From: Methylosinus sp. Ce-a6
Lineage (GTDB): Bacteria > Pseudomonadota > Alphaproteobacteria > Rhizobiales > Beijerinckiaceae
Assembly: GCF_009811655.1 (NCBI RefSeq)
Contig: NZ_BGJX01000007.1
Coordinates: 1-64,000 of the forward strand
Length of the DNA stretch: 64,000 nucleotides
Reading direction: 5' to 3'
Both the position numbers and the translations under genes were made by a program. Positions 45,239-55,898 of this stretch are shown here, piece by piece. The notes under the pieces were generated by a model. It was not told where the DNA came from, searched no databases, and saw only the letters and a list, made by a program, of their open reading frames with translations. Each line of letters starts with the position of its first letter. Positions within the stretch are counted from its first letter, which is position 1.

Positions 45239-48109
45239 GTGCCGCTACCCAGATATCTGATCGCTCTCCTCTTTCTCGTCCTTTGCGGGTCGCAGGCCCA
45301 GGCCATCGACTCCGTGCGCGTGCCGCAGGACGCGGCGGCGATCGATCTCACCCATGCGGTCGAGAAATACTCCTCCGAAAGCGATCGCCTGCAGGTGTCG
45401 ACCGCCCCCGGCTCCGACGGCATCATTCGACGCATAGAAGTGGGCGCGAAAGAGGCGGGGACCCGCCCCAGCTGGATCGTCTTCGCGCTCGCCAACGACA
45501 CCGACGAGCAATTGGAGCGGCTGATCGTCGCCCCGCACTTCCGCTTGCAGGGGTCGGGAGTGATCTGGCCGGATCTCGGCGCGACGCGCATTTCGGCGAT
45601 CACGGCGAGCCAGGGATTTCCGCCCGAGCATGAGGAGAGCGGGGACGCCGACGTTTTTCGCCTCACCCTCGATCCCGGCGCCACCATCACCTATGTCGCC
45701 GAGCTGCGCACGCCCAATCTGCCGCAGCTCTATCTGTGGGAGCCCGACGCCTATAAGGACAAGGTCACGAGCCTCACGCTCTACAAGGGCATAGTGATCG
45801 GCATCGCCGGCCTGCTGGCGCTGTTCCTGACGATCGTCTTCGTCGTCAAGGGCGCGGTGATCTTTCCGGCGGCGGCGGCGCTCGCCTGGTCGGTGCTCGC
45901 CTATGTCTGCATCGATTTCGGCTTCTGGGCCAAGATTTTCGGCGTCGATCCCAACGCCGACCGGATCTGGCGCGCGGGCGCCGAGACGGTGCTCTCGGCG
46001 ACGCTCGTCGTCTTTCTCTTCGCCTATCTCAACCTCAACCGCTGGCATGTGCGCGCCTGGCACGTCGCGGCGCTGTGGCTGCTCATCCTCGCCGATCTCG
46101 TCGGCCTCGCCATTTTCGACGCGCCGGTGGCGGCGGGCGTCGCCCGCATCTCGCTCGCCACCGTCTCGGCGGTCGGCTTCGTGCTCGTCCTCTATCTGGC
46201 GACGCATGGCTTCGATCGCGCTATCATGTTGATTCCGACATGGTTTCTTCTTCTGCTCTGGGTCTGCGCGGCGGGCTTCACCGTGGCCGGCTGGCTGACC
46301 AATGATCTGGTCTCGCCGGCGCTGGTCGGCGGTCTCGTGCTCATCGTGATGCTGATCGGCTTCACCGTTATGCAGAATGCCTTCGCGAGCGGCGGCCTCG
46401 CCCATGGCGCGATCTCCGACATAGAGCGCAAGGCGCTGGCGCTGACGGGCGCGAACGAGATCGTCTTCGATTGGGACGTGCCGGCCGACTACATCTATGT
46501 GAGCCCGGAGGTCGAGGAGCAATTGGGCCTCGATCGCGGCGGGCTCGAGGGCGCGGCCTCCTCCTGGCTCGCCCTGCTGCATCCTTTCGAGCACGACCGC
46601 TATCGCGCTTGCCTCGACGCCCTGCTCGAGCAGCGGCGCGGGCGCATCAATCAGGAGTTCCGGCTGCGCGCCTCGGATGGCCATTATTTCTGCTATCGGT
46701 TGCGGGCGCGGCCGGTCATCGGGCAGGACGGCGAGGTCATTCGCGTCGTCGGCACGCTCACCGACGTCACCGACGAGCGAAATGCGCGGGAGCGGCTGCT
46801 CCATGACGCCGTCCATGACAATCTGACCGGCCTGCCGAATCGCGAATTGTTCTTCGACCGGCTGGAGGCGGCGCTGGTCTTCGCCGGGCTCGAGGCCGGC
46901 CTGCGGCCCACCGTGCTCGCCGTCGACATCGACCGTTTCCGCCAGATCAACGAGCAGGTCGGCGTGGCGACGGGCGATTCGATCCTGCTCACCATCGCCC
47001 ATCGCCTGACCCGGCTGCTGCAGCCGCAGGACACTCTGGCGCGCCTCGACGGCGATCGTTTCGCCATCATCCTCGTCTCGGAGACCGATGTCGACCATGT
47101 GATCGCGCTGGCCGATTCGGTGCGCCGGACGCTGGCGACGCCGGTGCGCTTCACCGATCGCGAGATTTCCCTCTCCGTGTCGATCGGCGTGGCGCTCTTC
47201 GACAAGGAGCTGCATCCGGACCGCCACGACATGCTCGAGGACGCCGAGATCGCGCTGCGCCACGCCAAAAAGCTCGGCGGCAATCGCATAGAGGTCTTCC
47301 GTCCGGCGATGCGCGCGCAGCGCTCCGACCGGCTGACGCTGGAAGCCGATCTGAGGCGCGCGCTCGAGCGCGGCGAGATCAAAGTGTTCTTCCAGCCGGT
47401 GGTGCGGCTCGAGGATCGGACCATCGCCGGCTTCGAGGCGCTGCTGCGCTGGGAGCATCCGCGCCTCGGCCAGCTCGATCCGAGCGAATTCGGCCAGGTC
47501 GCGGAGCAGACGGGCCTCGTCGTCGATTTCGGCCTTTTGGCGCTCGAGCGCACCGCGCGCGAGCTCGCCGCATGGCAACGCGCGCTCGCCGTCGATCCGC
47601 CGATCTTCGCTTGCGTCGGCGTCGGCTCGCGCCAATTGCTCCGTCACGATCTGCTGCGCGACGTCAAGAGCGTGCTGATGCGCAACGACATCGTCAAAGG
47701 CAGCCTCAAGCTCGAGCTGAGCGAGGGGCTGGTGATGGAAAATCCGGAATATGCCGCGCAGATGCTGGCGCGGATCAAGGAGCTCGGCGGCGGCCTCGCG
47801 ATGAGCGATTTCGGCTCCGGCTATTCCTCGCTCGGCTATCTGCAGAGCTTTCCGTTCGACACGATCAAGATCGGCCGCTCCTTCACGCGCCAGACGGGCA
47901 AGGGCTCGCGCGCGGTGATCCTGCGCTCGCTCATCGCGCTCGCCCATGATCTCGGCATGGACGTCGTCGCGGAAGGCGCGGAGACGGAATCGGATGCGAT
48001 CGAGCTCTATCAGCTCGGCTGCGCCTATGCGCAGGGCTACGCCTTCGGCCGCCCGATCAGCCCGGTCGAGGCGCGCAGGCTCGTCGGCGCGGCGCCGGAG
48101 GCCGCGTAG
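45239..48109 (+). CDS. Membrane PAS-GGDEF-EAL protein with degenerate active sites
   Basis: A 956-residue sensor. A signal peptide (to AQA, residue 22) leads to a periplasmic domain (about 23-165), then some seven hydrophobic helices (about 180-385) as in 7TM sensor proteins. A PAS domain (about 405-520) is followed by GGDEF and EAL domains. The GGDEF signature reads DGDRF, so cyclase activity is unlikely. In the EAL domain, EALLRWEHP and AEGAE are kept, but the VNLS position reads VGVGS, DDFG reads SDFG and KID reads KIG, losing metal-binding and catalytic residues. It is probably a cyclic-di-GMP effector or receptor rather than an enzyme. GTG start with GAGA upstream. It diverges from ptsP. 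Confidence 0.9.
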   Translation: MPLPRYLIALLFLVLCGSQAQAIDSVRVPQDAAAIDLTHAVEKYSSESDRLQVSTAPGSDGIIRRIEVGAKEAGTRPSWIVFALANDTDEQLERLIVAPHFRLQGSGVIWPDLGATRISAITASQGFPPEHEESGDADVFRLTLDPGATITYVAELRTPNLPQLYLWEPDAYKDKVTSLTLYKGIVIGIAGLLALFLTIVFVVKGAVIFPAAAALAWSVLAYVCIDFGFWAKIFGVDPNADRIWRAGAETVLSATLVVFLFAYLNLNRWHVRAWHVAALWLLILADLVGLAIFDAPVAAGVARISLATVSAVGFVLVLYLATHGFDRAIMLIPTWFLLLLWVCAAGFTVAGWLTNDLVSPALVGGLVLIVMLIGFTVMQNAFASGGLAHGAISDIERKALALTGANEIVFDWDVPADYIYVSPEVEEQLGLDRGGLEGAASSWLALLHPFEHDRYRACLDALLEQRRGRINQEFRLRASDGHYFCYRLRARPVIGQDGEVIRVVGTLTDVTDERNARERLLHDAVHDNLTGLPNRELFFDRLEAALVFAGLEAGLRPTVLAVDIDRFRQINEQVGVATGDSILLTIAHRLTRLLQPQDTLARLDGDRFAIILVSETDVDHVIALADSVRRTLATPVRFTDREISLSVSIGVALFDKELHPDRHDMLEDAEIALRHAKKLGGNRIEVFRPAMRAQRSDRLTLEADLRRALERGEIKVFFQPVVRLEDRTIAGFEALLRWEHPRLGQLDPSEFGQVAEQTGLVVDFGLLALERTARELAAWQRALAVDPPIFACVGVGSRQLLRHDLLRDVKSVLMRNDIVKGSLKLELSEGLVMENPEYAAQMLARIKELGGGLAMSDFGSGYSSLGYLQSFPFDTIKIGRSFTRQTGKGSRAVILRSLIALAHDLGMDVVAEGAETESDAIELYQLGCAYAQGYAFGRPISPVEARRLVGAAPEAA

Positions 48110-48142
48110 GGCGGGGACGCGGACCTGGGACGTCCCCTTCTT

Positions 48143-48357
48143 TCACCTGTGGGAGAAGGTGGCCCGACGAAGTCGGGTCGGATGAGGGCCGCTGCGAATA
48201 TCGCAATCTCGACCTCTTTGCGTCGCCGCGCGAATGATCGTAAACGGCTGATGTGGCGCGAGCCCTCATCCGACCCCGCCAGAGCCCGTCGTTTGCGACG
48301 GGCGTCCTCACGGTCGCCCTTTGGCGGGGCCACCTTCTCCCGCAGGCGGGAGAAGGG
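48143..48357. repeat. Composite palindromic element, copy upstream of ligA
   Basis: The left half carries GGGAGAAGGTGGCC and GGGTCGGATGAGGG (about 48152-48189). The right half carries the complements CCCTCATCCGACCC and GGGGCCACCTTCTCCC (about 48259-48348), so the whole is a large imperfect inverted repeat. Smaller hairpins lie inside and at the end, such as TTCTCCCGCAGGCGGGAGAA. A relative lies just after ligA at 50597-50730. It looks like a mobile-palindrome or REP-type repeat and probably terminates transcription from the upstream gene. Confidence 0.65.
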
Positions 48358-48374
48358 GCGCGCGCTGGTTTTGA

Positions 48375-50531
<2,157 letters not shown>

Positions 50532-50596
50532 TCTTCGCCATGTCGACCGATGTGTCGCGAAATGGTAAGACGACCCGGTCATTTCAAAGTAGAGGG

Positions 50597-50730
50597 CGCG
50601 CCCTCGCGCAGCGAGGGTCGGATGAGGGACCGACCCGTCGCGGCAATCTCGAAAAATTTTCGAAGAGCCGCGACCGCCCTCATCCGACCCCGCTTCGCGG
50701 GGCCACCTTCTCCCACGAGTGGGAGAAGGA
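50597..50730. repeat. Composite palindromic element, copy downstream of ligA
   Basis: GGTCGGATGAGGG (50616-50628) and CCCTCATCCGACC (50677-50689) form a perfect 13-base inverted repeat around a 48-base centre that contains another near-palindrome (CGAAAAATTTTCG, 50650-50662). A terminal hairpin follows: CCTTCTCCCA (50706-50715), CGAG, TGGGAGAAGG (50720-50729). The same modules in the same order make up the element before ligA. Confidence 0.75.
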
Positions 50731-50763
50731 GACGCGCGCCGATTGCCGCTTGTGAGGACAAAG

Positions 50764-51774
50764 ATGACGAACGAGCTTTCCCCGGAAAAAATTCTCGGCC
50801 TCGGTTTCGGCTTTTGGAATTCTAAAACCTTGCTCTCGGCCGTGGAGCTCGGCCTCTTCACTGTTCTGGCCGAAGCGCCGGCCGACGCCGAAACCTTGCG
50901 CCGCCGCCTCGGCCTGCATGAGCGCTCGGCGCGCGACTTCTTCGACGCGCTGGTGGCGCTCGGAATGCTCGAGCGCGAGAACGGCCTCTATCGCAATACG
51001 GCGGAGACCGACCTCTTCCTCGATCGCGCCAAGCCGAGCTATGTCGGGCAAATATTGGAAATGTCCAATGCGCGGCTGTTCGCGAGCTGGAGCCGCTTGA
51101 CCGAGGCGCTGAGGACCGGCGAGGCGCAGAGCGAGAACGCCGCCGACAAGGATTTCTTCGGCTCCCTCTACGCCGATCCGGATCGGCTGCGCGGCTTTCT
51201 GACGGCGATGAGCGGCATCAGCGCCGGGCCGGCGCAGGCCATCGCCGCGAAATTTCCGTGGAAGGATTATAAGAGCTTCGTCGACGTCGGCGCGGCGCAG
51301 GGCATGGTTCCGGTCACTGTCGCGCGCATCCATTCGCATTTGACGGGCGGCGGCTTCGATCTGCCGCAGGTGCGGCCGATCTTCGAGGATTTCGTCGCGC
51401 AGAACGGGCTTTCGGATCGGCTGCGCTTCTATGCGGGCGATTTCTTCGAGGATGAGCTGCCGAAGGTCGATGTCATCGTCATGGGGCATATTCTCCACGA
51501 CTGGAACCTCGATGAGAAGCGGCATCTCCTCGCCAAGGCCTATGCGGCGCTGCCGAAGGGCGGGGCGCTCATCGTCTATGAGGCGCTCATCGACGACGAG
51601 CGCAGGACCAACGCCTTCGGCCTGCTGATGAGTCTCAATATGCTGATCGAGACGCCCGGCGGCTTCGATTACACCGGCGCGGACTGCCAGGGCTGGATGC
51701 GCGAGGCCGGCTTCTCGCAGACGCGCGTCGAGCATCTCATTGGGCCGGATTCGATGGTCATCGCCGTGAAGTGA
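50764..51774 (+). CDS. SAM-dependent O-methyltransferase (dimerising, plant-type fold)
   Basis: A 336-residue protein with the two-domain layout of small-molecule O-methyltransferases. The N-terminal winged-helix dimerisation domain (about 8-90; [21 protein letters not shown]) is followed by a Rossmann domain ([18 protein letters not shown] as SAM motif, [23 protein letters not shown]). The latter resembles hydroxyneurosporene and acetylserotonin methyltransferases. The substrate is not known. The ATG at 50764 is chosen over one 15 codons upstream because GAGG lies seven bases before it and the upstream part falls in the palindromic repeat. Confidence 0.82.
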   Translation: MTNELSPEKILGLGFGFWNSKTLLSAVELGLFTVLAEAPADAETLRRRLGLHERSARDFFDALVALGMLERENGLYRNTAETDLFLDRAKPSYVGQILEMSNARLFASWSRLTEALRTGEAQSENAADKDFFGSLYADPDRLRGFLTAMSGISAGPAQAIAAKFPWKDYKSFVDVGAAQGMVPVTVARIHSHLTGGGFDLPQVRPIFEDFVAQNGLSDRLRFYAGDFFEDELPKVDVIVMGHILHDWNLDEKRHLLAKAYAALPKGGALIVYEALIDDERRTNAFGLLMSLNMLIETPGGFDYTGADCQGWMREAGFSQTRVEHLIGPDSMVIAVK

Positions 51775-51787
51775 CGCGGCTTCCGGC

Positions 51788-51819
51788 CCGTCATTGCTTC
51801 GCTGCGCTCGCAATGACGG
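51788..51819. repeat. Hairpin of the GTCATTGC family, first copy
   Basis: CCGTCATTGC (51788-51797) and GCAATGACGG (51810-51819) form a perfect ten-base stem with a twelve-base loop, between two converging genes. The same stem sequence occurs at 57629-57656, again between converging genes, so it is both a dispersed repeat and a likely two-way terminator. Confidence 0.75.
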
Positions 51820-51825
51820 CGTAGG

Positions 51826-52677
51826 TCAGGGGCATTCCTTCTGGACGCGGCCGAGCGCGTCGGAGAGGCCCTTCAGCGAATAAAGGTCGGTCGTCATATT
51901 GCCCTTGGCGGAGGGGGCTTTGACGGTGAGCTTGGCGCCGTTCTTCAGCGCCTCGACGAATTCCTTTTCCTTCGCCGGATTCTTCACCCAGGCGTTGGCG
52001 CCTTTGGTGACGAGCTCGAAACTGTCGCCGTCTATGTCGGCGCTCGCCGCGCCGCCGTCCTTGGCCGTGAAGCCGAGGATGATCGCCACCTCGTTGCGCA
52101 CGCCCTCGGCCGGCCGCGTCGAGATGAAAATATAGGCCTTGTCGCGTTGCAGCTTCGCCGGCTGGCGGTCCTTCGGCTCGGCGAGCGCATAGCAGGTCTT
52201 GTCCTTGCCCTGACCATGGGCGGTCATCGCGTTCCAGTCGCCGTAGGAGCCGACGGCGGTCGGCGTTTTGGCGGCGGCCTTCTCCTTCTCGGCGGGCTTG
52301 TCCTTGCCGTTGCTGGCGTCCTTGCCATTCTTGGCGTCTTTGCCGTTCTTGGCGTCCTTGCCCTTCGCGGACTTGCCGGTCTTGTCCTTGCCGCCGGCGT
52401 CTTCCGCGGCCTCGGATTTTTTCGCTTCGGCGGTTTTCTTCGTGTCCGTCGGCTTCTTGGCGTCTGCGGGCTTTTTCGAAGCGTCGGGCTTTTTCGCTTC
52501 GCTCGGCTTGCCGAGGTCCGTTTTCTTCGCCTCCGGCTTGGCCGCCTTCTTCTTGTCGGCCTTGGCGTCGGAGGCCGCTTCGTCGGCCGCCGGCTTTTCT
52601 TTCGCGAGCGCCGGAGCCGCGACGCAAAGGCCGAGGCCGGCCGCGAGAACGAGGGGAAGGAAAGTCTGGCGAATCAT
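51826..52677 (-). CDS. IalB-family periplasmic protein with Lys/Ala-rich linker
   Basis: A 283-residue secreted protein. The signal peptide is MIRQTFLPLVLAAGLGLCVAAPALA. It is followed by an unusual 120-residue low-complexity linker of Lys, Ala, Asp and Glu (KKPADAKKPTDTKKTAE; the unit KNGKDA or SNGKD repeated). The C-terminal 145 residues are an IalB-like domain starting GSYGDWNAMTAHGQGKDKTCYA and ending with a conserved-looking Cys (VQKECP). IalB-family proteins are periplasmic and linked to envelope integrity or invasion; the role here is unknown. The frame remains open upstream into a neighbouring divergent gene, but the signal peptide fixes the start. Confidence 0.82.
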   Translation of the reverse strand: MIRQTFLPLVLAAGLGLCVAAPALAKEKPAADEAASDAKADKKKAAKPEAKKTDLGKPSEAKKPDASKKPADAKKPTDTKKTAEAKKSEAAEDAGGKDKTGKSAKGKDAKNGKDAKNGKDASNGKDKPAEKEKAAAKTPTAVGSYGDWNAMTAHGQGKDKTCYALAEPKDRQPAKLQRDKAYIFISTRPAEGVRNEVAIILGFTAKDGGAASADIDGDSFELVTKGANAWVKNPAKEKEFVEALKNGAKLTVKAPSAKGNMTTDLYSLKGLSDALGRVQKECP

Positions 52678-52803
52678 GGAGCAAAGTTTATCGTCCGAGC
52701 CTGTGGCGAACCAGTGGCGGAGACGCGTCCGATGGTCGCCCGTATGGAATGTTTCCTGCTTGGAGCGAGCGCGCGAAACTCTCGCGCGAGACGGGGCGTT
52801 TCC

Positions 52804-53223
52804 ATGGCCAGACGGCATGTTCTCTATATCGAGCGCGGCGGACTGCCGGACCGCGCCGCGCATCAGAAGGCGATCGACGCGACCAAGATCGGAGTCGCGC
52901 TGGATCACGACTATGCTCCCTTCGCCGTCGAGGGCTATCTGCCCTGCACATTCGACGGCGAGGACGCCGGCTTCGACATTCGTTTCTCCGAGCGCGATCC
53001 GGCGGCGCCCTTGTCGCCGTCGCTCGCCGAGGCGATCGGCGGCCGCGACGCCCAGATCGCGATCAAGTGGTCGAGCGATCCCCGCGAGAAGATCGCGGCT
53101 CTGGCCTTCAGCGCCGCGCTCGCCGTGGATTTCGGCGCCGTCGTCCATGATCCGGACGCCGACAAGATAATCGCCGCCGACGCGCTGCTGAAGCAGGCGA
53201 AGGCGGCGCTCGAAGAATTATAG
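52804..53223 (+). CDS. Uncharacterised protein, 139 residues
   Basis: Starts MARRHVLYIERGGLPDRAAH and contains YAPFAVEGYLPCTFDGEDAGFDI, then a helical C-terminal half (EKIAALAFSAALAVDFGAVV). It is soluble, without signal peptide or membrane segment. I do not recognise the family; the well-formed middle suggests a folded alpha/beta protein. The frame is open far upstream, but that part is antisense to the IalB-like gene. Its stop overlaps that of the methyltransferase gene on the other strand by six bases. Confidence 0.65.
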   Translation: MARRHVLYIERGGLPDRAAHQKAIDATKIGVALDHDYAPFAVEGYLPCTFDGEDAGFDIRFSERDPAAPLSPSLAEAIGGRDAQIAIKWSSDPREKIAALAFSAALAVDFGAVVHDPDADKIIAADALLKQAKAALEEL

Positions 53224-54723
53224 GCTCTCGCGCCGCCGCAGCAGGACCAGCCGGCCGTCGACCGGCCGGTTGGCCTCGATGCGGATCGTCGTCGCCTCAA
53301 AGGCGAGCGGGACGAAGTCCTTTTCCCACCGCCTTGCGACATAGGCCGGATCATGCGCGAAGCGGCCGGAGGGCGCGAGCGTATAATCGGCTCCTACGCC
53401 GGCCTCGAAGCTGAAGGCGAAGACGCCGTCCGGGGCGAGACGGGAGGCCACGCCTTCGAACAAAGCCGAGAAATCGCCGAGATAGATGAGCATGTCGAGC
53501 GCGACGATCAGATCGAAGCGCTCGCCGGCGGCGGCGAGAAACTCCTCGGCGTCCTGCTCGATCAGCCGGGCGTAGATCTGGCGCTCGTGCGCCTTCTCCA
53601 GCATTTTGGGGGAGAGATCGAGACCGACGAGCTCCGCGCCGAAGGAGGCGAGCATTGTCGCCGCCAGCCCCGTGCCGCATCCCAGATCGAGGATGCGGGG
53701 GAAGGAGCGGCCGGTCGCGGCCAGCAGCGGCCGCAATGTGTCCGGCAACCGATAGTCGAGCGTCTCGACGACATGGCGGTCGAAGTGGGGCGCAAATTTG
53801 TCGAAGCAGTCGGCGATATAGGCGCGCGAGGCGCGTTCTGGCTGCCGGCCGCGCAGCGCGTCGAGATGAAAGGGGATGATCGTATCCTCGGGCGTCGCGC
53901 GCAGCAGCGCCTCGCCGAAGCGGGTCGCCGCTTCCTTGTGGCCGAAGCCGCAGAGCGCATGGAAAACGAAGCGGCCGATGCGCTCCTCGCTCTCCGCGTG
54001 AGGGCCGGCGGCGCGGCGATAGGCGGCGAAGGCCTGCTCGGGCGTTTCCCGGAGCGCCGTCTCGACGCAGAGCGCCAGCGCATATTTGCGGATGATCGGC
54101 GCTTTGTCGGGCAGGCCTTCGGCGGCGCGCTCGAATGCGGCGCGCGCCTCGGCGAAATGTCCGATGAGATAAAGCGTCTGGCCGTAGCAGGCGGCGATCG
54201 CCGGAGTGGCGGCGCCGCGCTCCATCGCGGCGCGCAGCAGCGCCACCGCCTCGTCATAGCGCCGGCTTTCGAGACAGATGAGGCCGAGGCCTGTCGCCGC
54301 TTCGGGGGAGGCGGGGTCGAGGTCGAGCGCGGCGCGGTAGGCGTGCTCGGCGGTCGCGGTCTCGCCGATGTCGTTGCAGAGGCTCGCGACGGTGAGCCAG
54401 ACCTGGATCCGGCTCGGATCGCGCTCGATCGAGGCGATGAAGCAGGCCAGCGCGTCGGCCTTGCGGCCATCGAGCCAGAGCACGGCGCCGAGGTCCGCGA
54501 GCAGGGCGGGGTCTTCCGGCGTCAGCGAGGCCGCCGTCGTCAGCGCGGCGACCGCGCCGGTCACGTCGCCCTCCCGCCAGAGGCCGAGGCCGAGATAGCG
54601 CAGCGCCTTGACCGGCGATTGGCCGGCGTCGATCATTTCAGCGAAATGTGGAAAGCGCGCGCGCCAGACGGCGAGTGTGTCGACGAGGTCCGGCGGCGAC
54701 GGCGGAGAAATATGCAGACTCAT
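53218..54723 (-). CDS. TPR-repeat protein fused to SAM methyltransferase
   Basis: A 501-residue protein. Residues about 40-260 are tetratricopeptide-like repeats (EDPALLADLGAVLWLDGRKADALACF, ASPEAATGLGLICLESRRYDEAVALL). Residues about 295-500 are a class I methyltransferase with the SAM motif ILDLGCGTGLAATMLA and LIVALDMLIYLGD. Such fusions resemble TPR-methyltransferases that modify proteins or polyketide-like substrates, but the target is unknown. The ATG at 54723 (GGGAG nine bases upstream) is preferred to one ten codons earlier. Cytoplasmic. Convergent with the unknown gene at 52804-53223. Confidence 0.85.
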   Translation of the reverse strand: MSLHISPPSPPDLVDTLAVWRARFPHFAEMIDAGQSPVKALRYLGLGLWREGDVTGAVAALTTAASLTPEDPALLADLGAVLWLDGRKADALACFIASIERDPSRIQVWLTVASLCNDIGETATAEHAYRAALDLDPASPEAATGLGLICLESRRYDEAVALLRAAMERGAATPAIAACYGQTLYLIGHFAEARAAFERAAEGLPDKAPIIRKYALALCVETALRETPEQAFAAYRRAAGPHAESEERIGRFVFHALCGFGHKEAATRFGEALLRATPEDTIIPFHLDALRGRQPERASRAYIADCFDKFAPHFDRHVVETLDYRLPDTLRPLLAATGRSFPRILDLGCGTGLAATMLASFGAELVGLDLSPKMLEKAHERQIYARLIEQDAEEFLAAAGERFDLIVALDMLIYLGDFSALFEGVASRLAPDGVFAFSFEAGVGADYTLAPSGRFAHDPAYVARRWEKDFVPLAFEATTIRIEANRPVDGRLVLLRRRESL

Positions 54724-54830
54724 TAGTCTATGCTCCCGAAACAATCGGGACATAGTCTGCCGGCCGGAGCTGACGTCAGGCTGGTCTGACCGCTCTTCTG
54801 GTCCGCCGCCCGGCCGAGCACAGGTCGCCG

Positions 54831-55646
54831 TTATTCCGGCTTCCCGGCCGCCATCATGTAATTGACGTCGGTGTCGCGGCTCCTCCGCCAGCTGCGCGTC
54901 AGCGGTTGGAAGCTCATGCCGGCGCGGTCGATCTCGCGCATTCCGGCGCGGCGCAGCCAGGCGGACAATTCGTCCGGCCGCACGAATTTGTCGTGGTCGT
55001 GCGTGCCGCGCGGCACCCAGCCGAGCACATATTCCGCGCCCAGTATCGCCAGCGCATAGCTCTTCAGCGTGCGGTCGATGGTGGCGAGGAAGAGCAGGCC
55101 GCCAGGCTCGACGAGCGAAGCCAGCGTGGCGATGAAGTCGCGCTGGCCCTCGACATGCTCCAGCACCTCCATGGCGACGACGATGTCGAAGCGGGCGCCG
55201 TCCTCGGCCAGCGCCTCGGCGGTGGTGTTGCGATAGACGATGTCGAGCCCGGAGCGCTCGGCGTGACGGCGCGCGACCTCTATGTTGTTGGGGGCGGGAT
55301 CGATCGCGCTCACCTGCGCGCCGATCTCGGCCAGCGATTCGCTCAAAATGCCGCCGCCGCAGCCTATGTCCACGAGGCGCAGGCCCTCGAGCGGCTGCGC
55401 CTCATGGCGGTCGCGCGGCGCGCCGTCGACGCGGAAATGCCGGCACGCGAGATCGCGAATATAATGGACGCGGACCGGATTGATGTCGTGCAGAATGCCC
55501 ATTTTGCCCGAGGCGTCCCACCAGAGCTCGCCGAGCCGGTCGAAACGGTCGACGTCGGCGGGATCGACGCTGGCGGAACGGGGGCGGTCATGATGCTGCG
55601 GCACGCGGGTCCTCTTTCGTTCGGCCTCGGCGGCCGCTCTCGCCAT
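54831..55646 (-). CDS. ubiG: Ubiquinone biosynthesis O-methyltransferase
   Basis: Carries out both O-methylations of ubiquinone synthesis. The 271-residue protein has the UbiG signature FDRLGELWWDASGKMGILHDINPVRVHYI, the SAM motif LVDIGCGGGILSESLAEIGAQVSAID, VVAMEVLEHVEGQRDF and the late block LGWVPRGTHDHDKFVRPDEL. The first 25 residues are an extra Arg/Ala-rich extension and the real start may be further in. It diverges from lysC, the neighbour usual in Hyphomicrobiales. Confidence 0.94.
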   Translation of the reverse strand: MARAAAEAERKRTRVPQHHDRPRSASVDPADVDRFDRLGELWWDASGKMGILHDINPVRVHYIRDLACRHFRVDGAPRDRHEAQPLEGLRLVDIGCGGGILSESLAEIGAQVSAIDPAPNNIEVARRHAERSGLDIVYRNTTAEALAEDGARFDIVVAMEVLEHVEGQRDFIATLASLVEPGGLLFLATIDRTLKSYALAILGAEYVLGWVPRGTHDHDKFVRPDELSAWLRRAGMREIDRAGMSFQPLTRSWRRSRDTDVNYMMAAGKPE

Positions 55647-55663
55647 CTGGAACTCTCCCTCGC

Positions 55664-55770
55664 GCTTCGAGACGGCTCCTTTGGAGCCACCTCGGCATGA
55701 GGGAGCGGATTGCTCCCTTCACCACTGGTGCTCTCATGCCGAGGAGCCCGCGCAGCGGGCGTCTCGAAGC
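55664..55770. repeat. Nested palindromic element between ubiG and lysC
   Basis: The outer arms are GCTTCGAGACG (55664-55674) and CGTCTCGAAGC (55760-55770). The inner arms are CCTCGGCATGAG (55690-55701) and CTCATGCCGAGG (55733-55744). Small hairpins lie inside (GGCTCCTTTGGAGCC at 55674-55688, GGAGCGGATTGCTCC at 55702-55716). The whole folds into a cruciform-like structure of 107 bases in the divergent promoter region. Confidence 0.75.
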
Positions 55771-55898
55771 ACGCGGAACTCCGCCGCGGCGTTGACACCG
55801 GCGGCGGGGGCGTCACATATACGCCCGCTTTTGGTCGGATGCGAGCGGCCATCCGGCTCGCCCGCGAGCCGGGCCCGTCTTTCCAATCTAGGTCGGTC

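Noticed and set aside
45245..47947. A 900-codon minus-strand open frame opposite the GGDEF/EAL gene
   Set aside because: It is the mirror of a well-defined sensor gene, with Arg/Asp/Glu-rich composition and no domain.
52300..52380. Short tandem repeats that could suggest a CRISPR array or VNTR locus
   Set aside because: They are in-frame codon repeats of the Lys/Ala-rich tether (KNGKDA units) in the IalB-like gene, with no spacers.
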